A DNA stretch of 64,000 nucleotides from Vibrio panuliri. Its GTDB lineage: Bacteria; Pseudomonadota; Gammaproteobacteria; Enterobacterales; Vibrionaceae. Below the pieces are notes generated by a model. It ran no database searches. It was not told where the DNA came from and worked only from the letters and a program-made list of their open reading frames with translations. Made by a program: the position numbers and the translations under genes. Shown piece by piece: positions 44,771 through 54,493 of the stretch. How positions within the stretch are numbered: position 1 is the stretch's first letter; each line of letters begins with the position of its first letter. Location: contig NZ_AP019654.1 of the NCBI RefSeq assembly GCF_009938205.1, positions 2,260,540-2,324,539 of the forward strand, written 5' to 3'.

Positions 44771-45925
44771 CTAACTTTTTGCTTTGCCTGCTGATCGTTT
44801 CCCTAGTAGATAACCTAACCCTAGTGGAGCGAAAAAGATCACCGCAATAAACAACACAAAGTACAAAATAGTACTCTTAATCAGTTCGATTAACTTATCC
44901 ATCGCCAACGTGACCACTTGTTGAGAAACATGGTCTAAGTCTTGAGCAAACTTCTCACGCTCTAAAGAGATAATCGCTGCCACTTCTTGTCGTTCACGCG
45001 CCACCATCGCCTCGAGAGCCTTACGTTCTTCACTCAGCTGTTCTAAGCGCTGCTCGGTTTTTTGATCGATATCTTCTACCAGCGGTTGCAGTTCGGTCGC
45101 CATCTTCTGCGCTAAGTCAGTCATATATTGAGGGTTGTTGATAATGAAATCATTCAACGCATCCGACGTCACTTTGAGACTATCCAAGGCTTGGTTTACT
45201 TGCTCAATGCTTGCACTGCTATTCAGCGCCAAAAGCTGAGCCTTCCACGTCATAATCTTCGGTGTTTGTTCTGAGACTAAGCTCAAACGATCTGAGACAT
45301 CCCCAATGGCTTCCGGCATGGTTCCTAATGTTGTCACCGCATCTTCTTCACTAATTTGGTTGGCCGCCAACCATGCGCGATAAGCCGGAGTTCGGATGAA
45401 ACTTAAGTCACTAAATGGATATTGTTCGACAAACTCTGCAACAAACTGGCGAGATTTTTTATAAGAGCTCCCTTTAAGCAGCGATTGAGCTAAGTCATCA
45501 ATTTCATTCGCCAGATGAGCCGACACTTGCTTAGCGGCGTCCAACTCAAATAGATCCTTACCTTTACCCTGTTGGTAGAACTGGTTCATTTGGTGAGTAA
45601 ATACCCAAGTATCAATCAAAGCTGCCATTGGTGAGACTTGATAAGCGGCAGATTGCAGCCCCTCTTCTGCATTGATTTTCCACAACAGCACATAGGATTG
45701 GTACACCTGATCACGAGAGTCATATTGCTGATGCAGTACATCTGCCGCTTGTTCAACTTGAGCAAAAAACTGCTGCGCGTACTCACGTGTCATAATGCGC
45801 ATGTTGAGTTCTTGCTTAGTCAAAGGAACGGTTTGGCTATCAATTTTCACTTCAAGTAGTGAACAGCCTGAAACAAGAACAGCTAATAAAAGGGTAAAGA
45901 GTGAAACCGCGCGCCTAATAAACAT
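44771..45925 (-). CDS. Lipoprotein with coiled coil and C-terminal membrane helix, unknown function
   Basis: From ATG 45925 the 384-residue protein has a lipoprotein signal (AVLVSGCSLLE, lipidated Cys21, +2 Ser, which does not retain a lipoprotein in the inner membrane). The middle is mostly helical, with a Glu/Arg/Gln-rich coiled-coil stretch at about 265-345, then a strong hydrophobic helix at 352-374 and a basic tail GKRSAGKAKS. Lipid anchor at one end and membrane helix at the other suggest a protein that bridges the periplasm. No known domain was recognised. It follows the Hpt gene on the same strand, 270 bases later. Frames extending to 46075 lack a ribosome site. Confidence 0.75.
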   Translation of the reverse strand: MFIRRAVSLFTLLLAVLVSGCSLLEVKIDSQTVPLTKQELNMRIMTREYAQQFFAQVEQAADVLHQQYDSRDQVYQSYVLLWKINAEEGLQSAAYQVSPMAALIDTWVFTHQMNQFYQQGKGKDLFELDAAKQVSAHLANEIDDLAQSLLKGSSYKKSRQFVAEFVEQYPFSDLSFIRTPAYRAWLAANQISEEDAVTTLGTMPEAIGDVSDRLSLVSEQTPKIMTWKAQLLALNSSASIEQVNQALDSLKVTSDALNDFIINNPQYMTDLAQKMATELQPLVEDIDQKTEQRLEQLSEERKALEAMVARERQEVAAIISLEREKFAQDLDHVSQQVVTLAMDKLIELIKSTILYFVLFIAVIFFAPLGLGYLLGKRSAGKAKS

Positions 45926-46197
45926 AATCCAACCTATAGACCACCAATCGTTACTGCTGTGCACTCTGTAGTAAGCATTCAGCATACGTCTTAAAACCGA
46001 GCAATTAGGTTGAGAGGTAGGGAGCCAAGCAAAGGCAATAAAAATGTTGTCACTGGGCGTACTCACCCATACCACTACAACGTCAAGCTAGGTTGCATAT
46101 TTATACATCAAACCGTTACTGATTAGGTCAGAGTAACATCAAGGTTTGAGAGATTTATCAGCCAACGTCTGCACACACCCTTAGCTGTTGCAGGTTG

Positions 46198-47424
46198 CTA
46201 GCCATTTTCACGCTGGATAAAATCTTGTGCTTCTTTGATTGCCAATTTGAGCTTGCTATCTAATTGTGGCAACAATTGGGGAACTTGGGTGACATCTTGC
46301 TCGATGGCCACTTCAATCTGGCCCGCGATGTCGCGCAGTTGATACGCCCCCAAATTACCCCCAACCCCTTTTAGGCTATGTGCTTTACGCTTGGCTTCAT
46401 CCGGTGCACTTTGCAGTGATGATGAAATCTGCGCTACGTCATCTTGATGATCATTAATAAACACCTCAAGTAACATACACATTGCTTCTTTATCATCACC
46501 CAAAGAATCAAGCATCACAGCAAAGTCAATTTGAACCTCGTCTGACGTTGTAGGCTCAACTGGTTCTGGGGTTGGCGACGCCATACTAGGAGCGACAACT
46601 TCATGACGATATGATTGAGATGATGACTCGTTAGTTTGCTCACTATCCGATGTTGTTTTCGTCACTAATCGACGATGATACAACGTCATCAAAAATAGAA
46701 TAAGTGCGCCACTGACCACTACACCGACAACAACAGCCATCGTCATACTATGATGATAGCGCGTTTCAATATCTCGCACTTCCTGATGAACTGAGTGATT
46801 GGCTAATTGCTCAACCAGATAACCGCCTTGAGCAAAGCTCCCCATCACACTGGAAGTCTGCGCGAGTGCCGTTTGTAACAACTGACGTTGATCAGATTGC
46901 AAAGTTAAAGATTGGCTATAGAGCGTATCAAGGTCGCGGTAGGCCATTGAGTTCGAAGATTGGGCGGAAAACAGCGCTTCAAACACATAAGCACTAAGTT
47001 TGTAGTAGAAGGCTTGAATGTCTGGGTCGGTGTTGAATTGCAGGCGTCTTTGTTGAATGCTAGCGATCAATTCTTTGAGTGCTAATTCAGTATCAATATA
47101 CGCTTGGCTTAACTCAACGAAGCGTTGTGTGGAAAACAACAACTGCTCAATATCAGGCTGAGACCATGCTAAATGAGGCGTTTTCTTGAGTTGCTCACAC
47201 AACTCTGTAATTTGCGTCAAACGTTGCTTTTGCTGAGCCGTCATATCGCTACGATATGGCTTATCAAAATAGAGCGAATTGCGAAACTCCTGAATGTGTC
47301 CACCCAGTTGCTCGATTTGCTCGACTCGCTGCTCTGTCGCTTGGAAGTTATATGTGATTGCGGCAATAGTCACAAACCACAGTAGTACTAATGACCAACC
47401 GATTGTCAGTTGACGCTTATCCAT
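46198..47424 (-). CDS. Membrane-anchored Hpt (histidine phosphotransfer) protein without kinase domain
   Basis: The 408-residue protein has a TM helix at 9-26, a periplasmic helical sensor-like region (27-227), a second TM helix at 228-248, a disordered Ser/Thr/Pro-rich linker (255-295) and a C-terminal Hpt domain with the phosphorylatable His349 in KAHSLKGVGGNLGA. The layout is that of a hybrid sensor kinase from which HAMP, kinase and receiver parts are missing. It would relay or drain phosphate between a partner kinase and a response regulator, perhaps under control of its periplasmic part. It lies after the T6SS terminator, so it may be unrelated to that operon. Confidence 0.82.
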   Translation of the reverse strand: MDKRQLTIGWSLVLLWFVTIAAITYNFQATEQRVEQIEQLGGHIQEFRNSLYFDKPYRSDMTAQQKQRLTQITELCEQLKKTPHLAWSQPDIEQLLFSTQRFVELSQAYIDTELALKELIASIQQRRLQFNTDPDIQAFYYKLSAYVFEALFSAQSSNSMAYRDLDTLYSQSLTLQSDQRQLLQTALAQTSSVMGSFAQGGYLVEQLANHSVHQEVRDIETRYHHSMTMAVVVGVVVSGALILFLMTLYHRRLVTKTTSDSEQTNESSSQSYRHEVVAPSMASPTPEPVEPTTSDEVQIDFAVMLDSLGDDKEAMCMLLEVFINDHQDDVAQISSSLQSAPDEAKRKAHSLKGVGGNLGAYQLRDIAGQIEVAIEQDVTQVPQLLPQLDSKLKLAIKEAQDFIQRENG

Positions 47425-47515
47425 ATGCTGTCTTTCTTTTTAATTATCCACCAATACAAGCATATACATAAAAATCTCGATCGGTAGGGTTAGTTGACCG
47501 TTTTGTCGAAACGGT

Positions 47516-47547
47516 ACGAAAAAGCCTTGTGTATCCACAAGGCTTGC
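47516..47547 (-). terminator. Terminator at the end of the T6SS operon
   Basis: On the minus strand GCCTTGTG pairs with CACAAGGC (CAAGCCTTGTG GATA CACAAGGCTT) and five T follow. It lies 15 bases past the vasL stop. Confidence 0.88.
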
Positions 47548-47561
47548 ATGGGTAATATTGA

Positions 47562-48818
47562 TTACTCCGCGAGTAACTGCTGCAGCTGAACCACCTTCCA
47601 ACTTAAATGATTTAACCGCCTTTTTAGCTCCTCAAACTCTTCCATCGCCAATTGCTGCTGGTCGTTAGCAATTAATGTTTCAACGTAACCAACACGTCCG
47701 TAGATAGGCGACAAACTCACAGCAAACTCTTCTAGCGACTTGGTTTCATTCGCGACTTGTGACCAACGCTGTTTTTTGGCCAGCAAAGCAATATTGGCCA
47801 TTCTAGTGCGCATCTCACTAAACCGAGCAACAAACTGATCCGCCTGCTCTATCGCCTCATGCTGATTTTTCTGTAACTTATGACCAATCTGCTCAACTTG
47901 AACATCATTGGCATACAAGGCTTGCAGCACATTGAGCTGCTCAATCGCTTTTAGGTATGGCTGTTCGACAGACACATGTGAGTTCGCTTCTATTGCCATT
48001 TGGTACAAAGGAACTAACTCAGATTGCACAGCCAACACCCTTGCAGGCTTAGTGTTCGCCAAATAATCGTCAAGGTTACTCTGGGTTAATACTGGCGTTG
48101 TGACGGTTTGTTGAAACGGATAAGGGTTAAACACGTTCGGATTGTAGCAGAGCCAAAGTGCTGTCACGCTAGTCATTGTCGTTAGGAGGCCAGTTGCCAA
48201 CAAACTTAATCGATGTCGCTTAGGCGTAATATAACCTGCACTTTTACTCTGCTTATCCTGGCGCTTTATTGCCGTGTGGTAGCGAGTTTCAATGTGATCA
48301 ATATGCTCAAACAAAACGTAACCGACCCCATCAAAATCCACACTGACATCGGGCTGTTGCAATGCCATCCATTGGTGGATTCTGTCACACATATTTTCGC
48401 AACGGTAAAGCGCGCGAAGTTGCTCTTGAGTAGGTTTGAGCTGCTTAAGTTCCGGTAAAACCTTGCTATTGACCCAACTCAACACCTCTTTGCGTTTCTT
48501 CGCCGTTTTGCTGTCAGGTTTGGGCAGTATGGTCAAGCACTGCATCAGAAGTTCTAAACCATTGGCATAGCCCGATAACCCTTCAATTTTGAGCTTCGCC
48601 ACCGTCAAATACCCACACATTAGTAAATCAATGCCTGGCCCTTTAGCGAGTTGCTCACAGGCATGATAGACCTCAAGCCACTGCGTTCCCCCTGATAACG
48701 GATTAAAACGACCGTTAATTTCATCTCTAACCTTTTGGTATTCTTCTCGATTCCGGATGGATTGCGAATCCGGAGTAATATGATAGACAACTTGGTCCAG
48801 TAAAACTGTCTTGGACAT
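47562..48818 (-). CDS. vasL: T6SS protein VasL (ImpA-related)
   Basis: A T6SS accessory protein with an N-terminal ImpA_N domain (about 1-130; EEYQKVRDEINGRFNPLSGG and a GYLTVAKLKIEGLSGYANGL helix), a single TM helix near 205-225 and a C-terminal VasL domain. In V. cholerae the orthologue (VCA0121) closes the main T6SS cluster; the precise role is unclear but related TssA-like proteins guide or cap the sheath. From ATG 48818 it has 418 residues, starting 53 bases after tssM. The frame stays open to 48866 but overlaps nothing useful. Confidence 0.87.
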   Translation of the reverse strand: MSKTVLLDQVVYHITPDSQSIRNREEYQKVRDEINGRFNPLSGGTQWLEVYHACEQLAKGPGIDLLMCGYLTVAKLKIEGLSGYANGLELLMQCLTILPKPDSKTAKKRKEVLSWVNSKVLPELKQLKPTQEQLRALYRCENMCDRIHQWMALQQPDVSVDFDGVGYVLFEHIDHIETRYHTAIKRQDKQSKSAGYITPKRHRLSLLATGLLTTMTSVTALWLCYNPNVFNPYPFQQTVTTPVLTQSNLDDYLANTKPARVLAVQSELVPLYQMAIEANSHVSVEQPYLKAIEQLNVLQALYANDVQVEQIGHKLQKNQHEAIEQADQFVARFSEMRTRMANIALLAKKQRWSQVANETKSLEEFAVSLSPIYGRVGYVETLIANDQQQLAMEEFEELKRRLNHLSWKVVQLQQLLAE

Positions 48819-48871
48819 GGATACTTCGTCCCGATGAAAAGGAGCGAGTCTCCCCGCTCCTTGCACTGCTT

Positions 48872-51800
48872 TTAATAGAGGGTCTTTGATAACTTAAACG
48901 ACTTGAACAATCGTTCCGTAAATGGGTTGGCATCTGATTCAGCGTTGATACGATAAATCATGTCACCACCATCAACCGCGAATCGGTAGTCCACTGAAGT
49001 TTTACTCGCAGACATCACGCTGCCTTGTTCCAATAAGCGGAAAAATGCCCACGGTCCTTTTAAGTTGATACTTCTTGGTGATAGGTTCGATTTCGTCGGA
49101 ACCAATGTCACCTTAGATACCGCAGAATCTCGTAGTGTGTTTGGCCAAATCAGTTCGACACCTTCACGCGGCCCATGACTGTAAGATAAGAACTGCCCGT
49201 CCACATTGAGAATACTTCTGCGTTTGTTGCCACTTAAATGCAGCGGCTCAACCGAGAAGTTCACATCCAAAATGCCTTTACGATTGAAGAAGGCTTGACG
49301 GATTCTTTGCGCTTGTTCGATTTGCGCCAACACTTCAGGACGAATCAGCGATTGCGAGGCATCGTAATCATCGACGGCTATGTTTTCATCAATAAACACT
49401 TTCAACTGATTATTGTAGAAACTGTCCAAGGTGCCTTGTGGGGCAAAAAACGCTTCAAAGTCCTCTAACGCGACATCTTTCTCTGAGCCTGGCTTAAACG
49501 GATAACGGCTAGCGAGCTTCGTGTAGTAAGGTTTATAAACATCTTCATACCAACGAACTTCCAAGTGCTTAATCGCTTCTTGCTTCACCACGTACCAACT
49601 CTCATCGGCCAACTTGGCAACCATGCTATCGAGTGGTCTTGGTAAACCCGAGGAAATACGTTTTAGTGTGTAGATTGGGTCCACACTCACCAGCTTAACG
49701 CGAGCCTTGGTGGCATCCAGCGCCGCCATACCGATATCCGGAGACTCTTGAATCGCTTTTAAGTAGGTTTTCAGTTCATCAACCGATGCCAGTACTTCAT
49801 TAATATAGGCAGGTTGATCACCAACCGATTTCAACATCAAATTCAGCTCTGAAAATGGCGATTGAATGCTTGAGGCCACTTTATATTTAGAGCTCTTGAT
49901 CAACTCCTCGTTCGCTTCACTATCCGCCTCAAGTCCTGCGATTACGTGCGTATTGTTCTCTAACGTTCTTAGTAACCTTTGTAATGGTTCAACATTACCG
50001 GTCAGGTTCTCAAGAACCATTACCGCTTCATTAATATCGGTGAAATATTTCACATCGATATCATTGAGCGCCGCTCGCCATGTATTAACGTAGTCCGCGA
50101 CATAAAGACTGCGGATCTTCTCTCGCAATACTCGCTTATCGGCTTCACTAAACTGAGCGGTTTTTGATTGGCCTAATACCCAACTATCAATCAATGCCAG
50201 TTCAGAAACGGACTCGGTACGCGGCATAAAGTAGTTTTCAAAACCTTCACGCGTCAACATCTGAGGAATATACAAACTGTTATTCACCGCGCGTTCTTCA
50301 AAGACGATATCGAAGATAGGCCCAACAAGATTGCGAATACTGATTGAGGGCCCCAGTACCGTCTGCGCATTCAATTTTAAGTTGCGGTAAACGCGCTGAT
50401 CATTAGGCATGGTACTCAGCTCTGCCTGAGCACTTGCGATTGTCCGATCATACGGCTTCATAATTCGCTCAGCTAACTCGTCCCCCGCAAACCTTGCGCC
50501 AGCAATATCTGTATGACGCATGGCATAGTCAAGGTGATCAAGCAACTCGCCTTGCACCTGTTTTTGCCCTGCAAACGCACGCTGCCAGTACTTGCCAAAG
50601 TAGTCCAACACATACTCTTCATAACGTCCGCTCTTATCTACCATCATTCGATAAACACGAAGTACCGCGAGCTTATCTTCTTCGCTCTCTGCTTGCTCAA
50701 GGGCGACGACAACATCCGCCATCAAAAGCGGTAAAAAGCGATTTTCGAGTAAGTTCAAATAGGTATCTTCAACCATTGGGCCAATGGTGTGCCCCTGATA
50801 CAAACCGAAGTCAGAGATGTAACGAGGCTTATCGCGGAAAAAGCCAAACTCAAGCGTAGCCTGACGAATCTTGTTGAGTGGTTCAAGAATGTCTTTTTGC
50901 GAAGCCAATGAAAGATTCGAAGGATACTGAGATTTGTACTCGTTCACTTTGGTTAGCACGGCGTCTGACTGATTAACATTGGTTAAGTAGTAACGATGCC
51001 ATGTACCAGTTAGTAGTACCGTCGCCACCAAACATGCGGTGACCGACAACCCAACCAAACGGCGTTTATGCTTAGCAACGCGGAAGTTGTCTGAAGCGAG
51101 CCCTGCCTCTGGGTAGATCACATTACTAAACAGCTTTTGCGTAAAATATATCGTTGAGTTTTTCGCGTTCTGCGCTTTGTTTACCGCATGAGAAAGACCA
51201 TAACGACGTGATGCCGAGTCACCAAACGCGTTGCTTGGCACGCCTTGCTGATAGACCGAGGTAAAATAGGCACCTCGCACTAGCGCCGAAGTAGAGAACT
51301 GATCACTGGAGAGTGCATCTTGGAAAAATGCCTTAAGAATATCCTGCAGCCCTGCAATTTGACGGGTAAAGCTGTAGATCGCATCGCGCTCTTCTTGCTC
51401 TAGCGGCTCCGCGACAGCATAAGGGAACAGTTGATTGATTCGCGTAACAAACTGCTGGTAGTCGTTTGAAAACTCCTCAAGCCAATGATCTAAGTTATCG
51501 ACCGATTCCAACGAAAACGTGAAGCCCAAGACTTCGTCACGCTGAGCTTTGGAGTAATGCTTAAAGAAGGGTTCAAATCCATAAAGCAGGTCCAACTTGG
51601 TCAAAGTAATGTAGACAGGCAAACGAGTTGACAAGGTTTCCATCAGCTCACGCAGACGAGCTCTAAGAAGGTTGGCATACACCTTACGCTCTGAAGTGCT
51701 CGACGTTGCAAGATGAGAAATATCTAACGCTAAAACAATGCCGTTCAGAGGTCTTCTGCTACGCGTTTTTTCTAACCAGGTAACAAAATTAAGCCACAAA

Positions 51801-52414
51801 CGACGCTCTAGCTCACCGTCATTTTCCTCGCTACGGTTACCTTGGGTCAGGAGTTCGCCGTCCGGGTCAATCAGTACCGACTCGTCCCCAATCCACCAAT
51901 CAAATGAATATGGATTCTCACTTTTTTGTCCTGATGCACGCATCACAGAGGAGAGTGCAAAACTTTGCCCTGAACGGTTAATTAGACTTGTTTTCCCCGC
52001 ATTCTCAAGACCGAGTACCAAATACCAAGGCAAAGAATAGAGGTAATTGCGTGTGTTGAGGCTTTGCTTCAACTCTTTCATCACGCCGTTTAGCTCAGCT
52101 TCCTGACGCTCTTCATAAACAGAAATAGGGTCATGCTTTAGCTGTTCTTCTCGTTTTTGCTGGCTCTTAAACCCTTGTAGTTTACGCCACTGTCCAATGC
52201 CCCACATCGACAAAGCAAGCAGCGTAAATAGTGCACTTGCAATGCCCCTCGCCATTAGCGTCTCTAACGGTTTTGTGCCGAATACCTCTAGCCAAGGTCC
52301 TGCCCACCATATAGCCACGTTGAGCAAGATAAATAGAGTAAACAGCAAAATAGGAAGGGCAGCTGCCATGCCCGGCTTTAACTTTCTAACAATCCCAATG
52401 ATAAATTTCCACAT
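48872..52414 (-). CDS. tssM: T6SS membrane-complex protein TssM (IcmF/VasK)
   Basis: The large inner-membrane subunit of the TssJLM trans-envelope complex, 1180 residues. Two N-terminal helices (about 15-40 and 57-75) are followed by a cytoplasmic domain with Walker A GLENAGKTSLINRSG near 135-149, a third TM helix near 445-465 and a long periplasmic region ending in the TssJ-binding beta domain (RRSILNVDGQFLSYSHGP, then GPWAFFRLLEQG). The intact Walker A suggests it can bind nucleotide. It follows tssA by 16 bases. Confidence 0.95.
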   Translation of the reverse strand: MWKFIIGIVRKLKPGMAAALPILLFTLFILLNVAIWWAGPWLEVFGTKPLETLMARGIASALFTLLALSMWGIGQWRKLQGFKSQQKREEQLKHDPISVYEERQEAELNGVMKELKQSLNTRNYLYSLPWYLVLGLENAGKTSLINRSGQSFALSSVMRASGQKSENPYSFDWWIGDESVLIDPDGELLTQGNRSEENDGELERRLWLNFVTWLEKTRSRRPLNGIVLALDISHLATSSTSERKVYANLLRARLRELMETLSTRLPVYITLTKLDLLYGFEPFFKHYSKAQRDEVLGFTFSLESVDNLDHWLEEFSNDYQQFVTRINQLFPYAVAEPLEQEERDAIYSFTRQIAGLQDILKAFFQDALSSDQFSTSALVRGAYFTSVYQQGVPSNAFGDSASRRYGLSHAVNKAQNAKNSTIYFTQKLFSNVIYPEAGLASDNFRVAKHKRRLVGLSVTACLVATVLLTGTWHRYYLTNVNQSDAVLTKVNEYKSQYPSNLSLASQKDILEPLNKIRQATLEFGFFRDKPRYISDFGLYQGHTIGPMVEDTYLNLLENRFLPLLMADVVVALEQAESEEDKLAVLRVYRMMVDKSGRYEEYVLDYFGKYWQRAFAGQKQVQGELLDHLDYAMRHTDIAGARFAGDELAERIMKPYDRTIASAQAELSTMPNDQRVYRNLKLNAQTVLGPSISIRNLVGPIFDIVFEERAVNNSLYIPQMLTREGFENYFMPRTESVSELALIDSWVLGQSKTAQFSEADKRVLREKIRSLYVADYVNTWRAALNDIDVKYFTDINEAVMVLENLTGNVEPLQRLLRTLENNTHVIAGLEADSEANEELIKSSKYKVASSIQSPFSELNLMLKSVGDQPAYINEVLASVDELKTYLKAIQESPDIGMAALDATKARVKLVSVDPIYTLKRISSGLPRPLDSMVAKLADESWYVVKQEAIKHLEVRWYEDVYKPYYTKLASRYPFKPGSEKDVALEDFEAFFAPQGTLDSFYNNQLKVFIDENIAVDDYDASQSLIRPEVLAQIEQAQRIRQAFFNRKGILDVNFSVEPLHLSGNKRRSILNVDGQFLSYSHGPREGVELIWPNTLRDSAVSKVTLVPTKSNLSPRSINLKGPWAFFRLLEQGSVMSASKTSVDYRFAVDGGDMIYRINAESDANPFTERLFKSFKLSKTLY

Positions 52415-52430
52415 GGATAAATCCCTTTGC

Positions 52431-53843
52431 TTAATCTGCCGCTGTATTTCGCTCTAGCTGTGCTATCAGTGACGGCTCCCACTCAGTGACGCTCGTCTGC
52501 ATTATTTCTTGCTGTAAGGTTTGATATTGACCTTTTGCCATCGCCTCTAAATGATATTGCTGCAAAAGATCGGCGCTCAATAAACGCCAGTAAAAACGCT
52601 CGCGTGGCTCAACTGCACTGACCAGCCCGTCATTGAGCATCGACATCGCCACAGCGATACCACCGTCTCTGGCTAAGTTAAACGCTTCTTCACGCTTGTC
52701 TTGCCAGCTTCCAGTGATCGGTGCTCCCCCTGAGGAGGCATCTCGCCGACTTAACCAATCACGGACAGCGTCGGGCAAAAATGCCGAACCATCTTTAAAC
52801 TTAAGCTCACTAACACTTGGAAAGCGCTCTACAAATGCTTGCGTTTCTTCTTGAATTGCATGACACCATCGCTCTTGTCCTAGTGCTTTAGCGATCTCAT
52901 AACTCATCAACTGCCCCTCAAACCAATACGGCGCATTGACTAAGCTCTGCTCCACCTTTCTCCATAACGCGAGATCTGGCTGCTGCAGTTGATCTTGATA
53001 CTCTTTTACCCGCTCCGTTTGCATCCCTCTAAGTAGTGTTTCACCTTGCTTGTTATGATCGGGAAGGGCGGTAATCGCTCCCCATAGCGCATGTCGACGC
53101 ACTCGTATCGCCAATGCGGTACCGAACTCTTGTTCAGCAAGATACTCGGCGACTTTCAGCAAGGTTTGCTTCGCCGCCTTATCGCTCGAGTTATCAACGG
53201 TTATCGCAGAGGAAACCGCTCCGCTGCTTGTTTGCTCACTGGCATGAGTCGCCGCTGTCTGCGCAGCATTTTGCTGAGCTTTTTCTCGCTCTTGCTGACG
53301 CGTCAATTGGTTTAATACATGGGTGACGACAGACTCGGAGAGATCGGAGGCGAGGTTTTGCCCTTCAATCACGTCTCGCCAAAGCTCCACCGCGGCTTGT
53401 AACTCTTCTCTTGCCTGAGCATCTAAACTCGCAAACTCAAACTTCTCCATCGCCATTGAGAAGCGCTGGCACATCTGGCTAAAGAATTTTCTGCGCGGCA
53501 AGTTGCCCCTTTTGCCCGGAGCGGGATAGCATTCATCCCAGTAGTGCTGAATAAAATCACTCATCACTCCAAAAGAGACAATTAAGCGGTTCGGCGTCAA
53601 CTGATGATGTAAACACTGAAGCAAATACACCAAGAGTTTCACGTCCTTACTTTTTTCGTTGAGCAGGGTTATAGCGCTATGTTCAACTTCTTGCCATTGC
53701 ACACTGGCATGAGACAAGGAGCCCACTTTCATCATTTGATCCTCAATAAAATCAAACAAGGGCTCATCAAGTAACCGTTCTCCAACGGGAGAGTCATTGC
53801 TAATGGGTCGAACGATACTTGCTCGATATTGGGTTAACTCCAT
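52431..53843 (-). CDS. tssA: T6SS protein TssA (VasJ, ImpA_N domain)
   Basis: TssA-class protein that coordinates baseplate docking and sheath polymerisation. The 470 residues begin with an ImpA_N domain (SPVGERLLDEPLFDFIEDQM at 19-38 and WDECYPAPGKRGNLPRRK), then a Ser/Thr/Ala/Gln-rich linker (about 195-225) and a C-terminal VasJ domain with WFEGQLMSYEIAKALG. ATG 53843 comes after GGTGG and starts right after the vasI stop. Orthologue of VCA0119. The C-terminal domain is the long variant, not the short dodecamer type. Confidence 0.92.
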   Translation of the reverse strand: MELTQYRASIVRPISNDSPVGERLLDEPLFDFIEDQMMKVGSLSHASVQWQEVEHSAITLLNEKSKDVKLLVYLLQCLHHQLTPNRLIVSFGVMSDFIQHYWDECYPAPGKRGNLPRRKFFSQMCQRFSMAMEKFEFASLDAQAREELQAAVELWRDVIEGQNLASDLSESVVTHVLNQLTRQQEREKAQQNAAQTAATHASEQTSSGAVSSAITVDNSSDKAAKQTLLKVAEYLAEQEFGTALAIRVRRHALWGAITALPDHNKQGETLLRGMQTERVKEYQDQLQQPDLALWRKVEQSLVNAPYWFEGQLMSYEIAKALGQERWCHAIQEETQAFVERFPSVSELKFKDGSAFLPDAVRDWLSRRDASSGGAPITGSWQDKREEAFNLARDGGIAVAMSMLNDGLVSAVEPRERFYWRLLSADLLQQYHLEAMAKGQYQTLQQEIMQTSVTEWEPSLIAQLERNTAAD

Positions 53844-53845
53844 GA

Positions 53846-54493
53846 TTACCACCCACACCGTGTTTTAAGAGGTTTCAATGCTTGACTCAGTTGCGCGGTA
53901 TCAAAATGTAATCCATCCACTTGAGGCGCATTTGAACGTAATATTAACCTTGAGTCCTTTGACATCGCTTTCATCATTGCAATTGCTGGCATCCCCTGAG
54001 CGGATGAATACAGCACACCAACGTCATCACTGCGCCAACTTTGTGCAGGACCTCTTGCGATAGAAACACGAATCCGAGCGGCATCCATCGCTTCAGGCAA
54101 CGCCAGCTCAATCCGACTAATGTTGTTAATGCAGCTCATCAGCAGCACCGGAGCCTGTTCACCCTCGACATGTCGTGCGCGAAGTGTTAACCAAGCATCG
54201 CCACTCTCTTCACTGCCGTTTTTCACTAAGTTCAGCACTTGATTGTCTGATGTAGAGTCAAACGCCATGTGCCAAGCCTGTGGCTTGTCATCTGCCACGT
54301 CCTCGTTGCGCACCATCACCATCGGTGTATTAAACAACTGATCAAAGCAATTAAGCCGCTCTAACCGCTCCGCTATAGACGTACACTGCTGTGCTTGGCC
54401 TAATCGTTCCAGCGCCTTATCGCCTGCCACACTAAGGTTTGAATGCAGCACTCCGACCACCAGCAGAAAGCCTAAAGAGTTGAACATCTTCAT
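53846..54493 (-). CDS. vasI: T6SS-associated protein VasI (TagO-like)
   Basis: A 215-residue exported protein: ATG 54493 overlaps the vasH stop as ATGA, and the first 22 residues form a signal peptide (MKMFNSLGFLLVVGVLHSNL). The mature part has paired Cys (QQCTSIAERLERLNCFDQLF) and a C-terminal Cys pair region (MSCINN, TRCGW). It matches VCA0118, always found between vasH and tssA in this cluster type; its role in assembly is not well defined. Confidence 0.88.
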   Translation of the reverse strand: MKMFNSLGFLLVVGVLHSNLSVAGDKALERLGQAQQCTSIAERLERLNCFDQLFNTPMVMVRNEDVADDKPQAWHMAFDSTSDNQVLNLVKNGSEESGDAWLTLRARHVEGEQAPVLLMSCINNISRIELALPEAMDAARIRVSIARGPAQSWRSDDVGVLYSSAQGMPAIAMMKAMSKDSRLILRSNAPQVDGLHFDTAQLSQALKPLKTRCGW

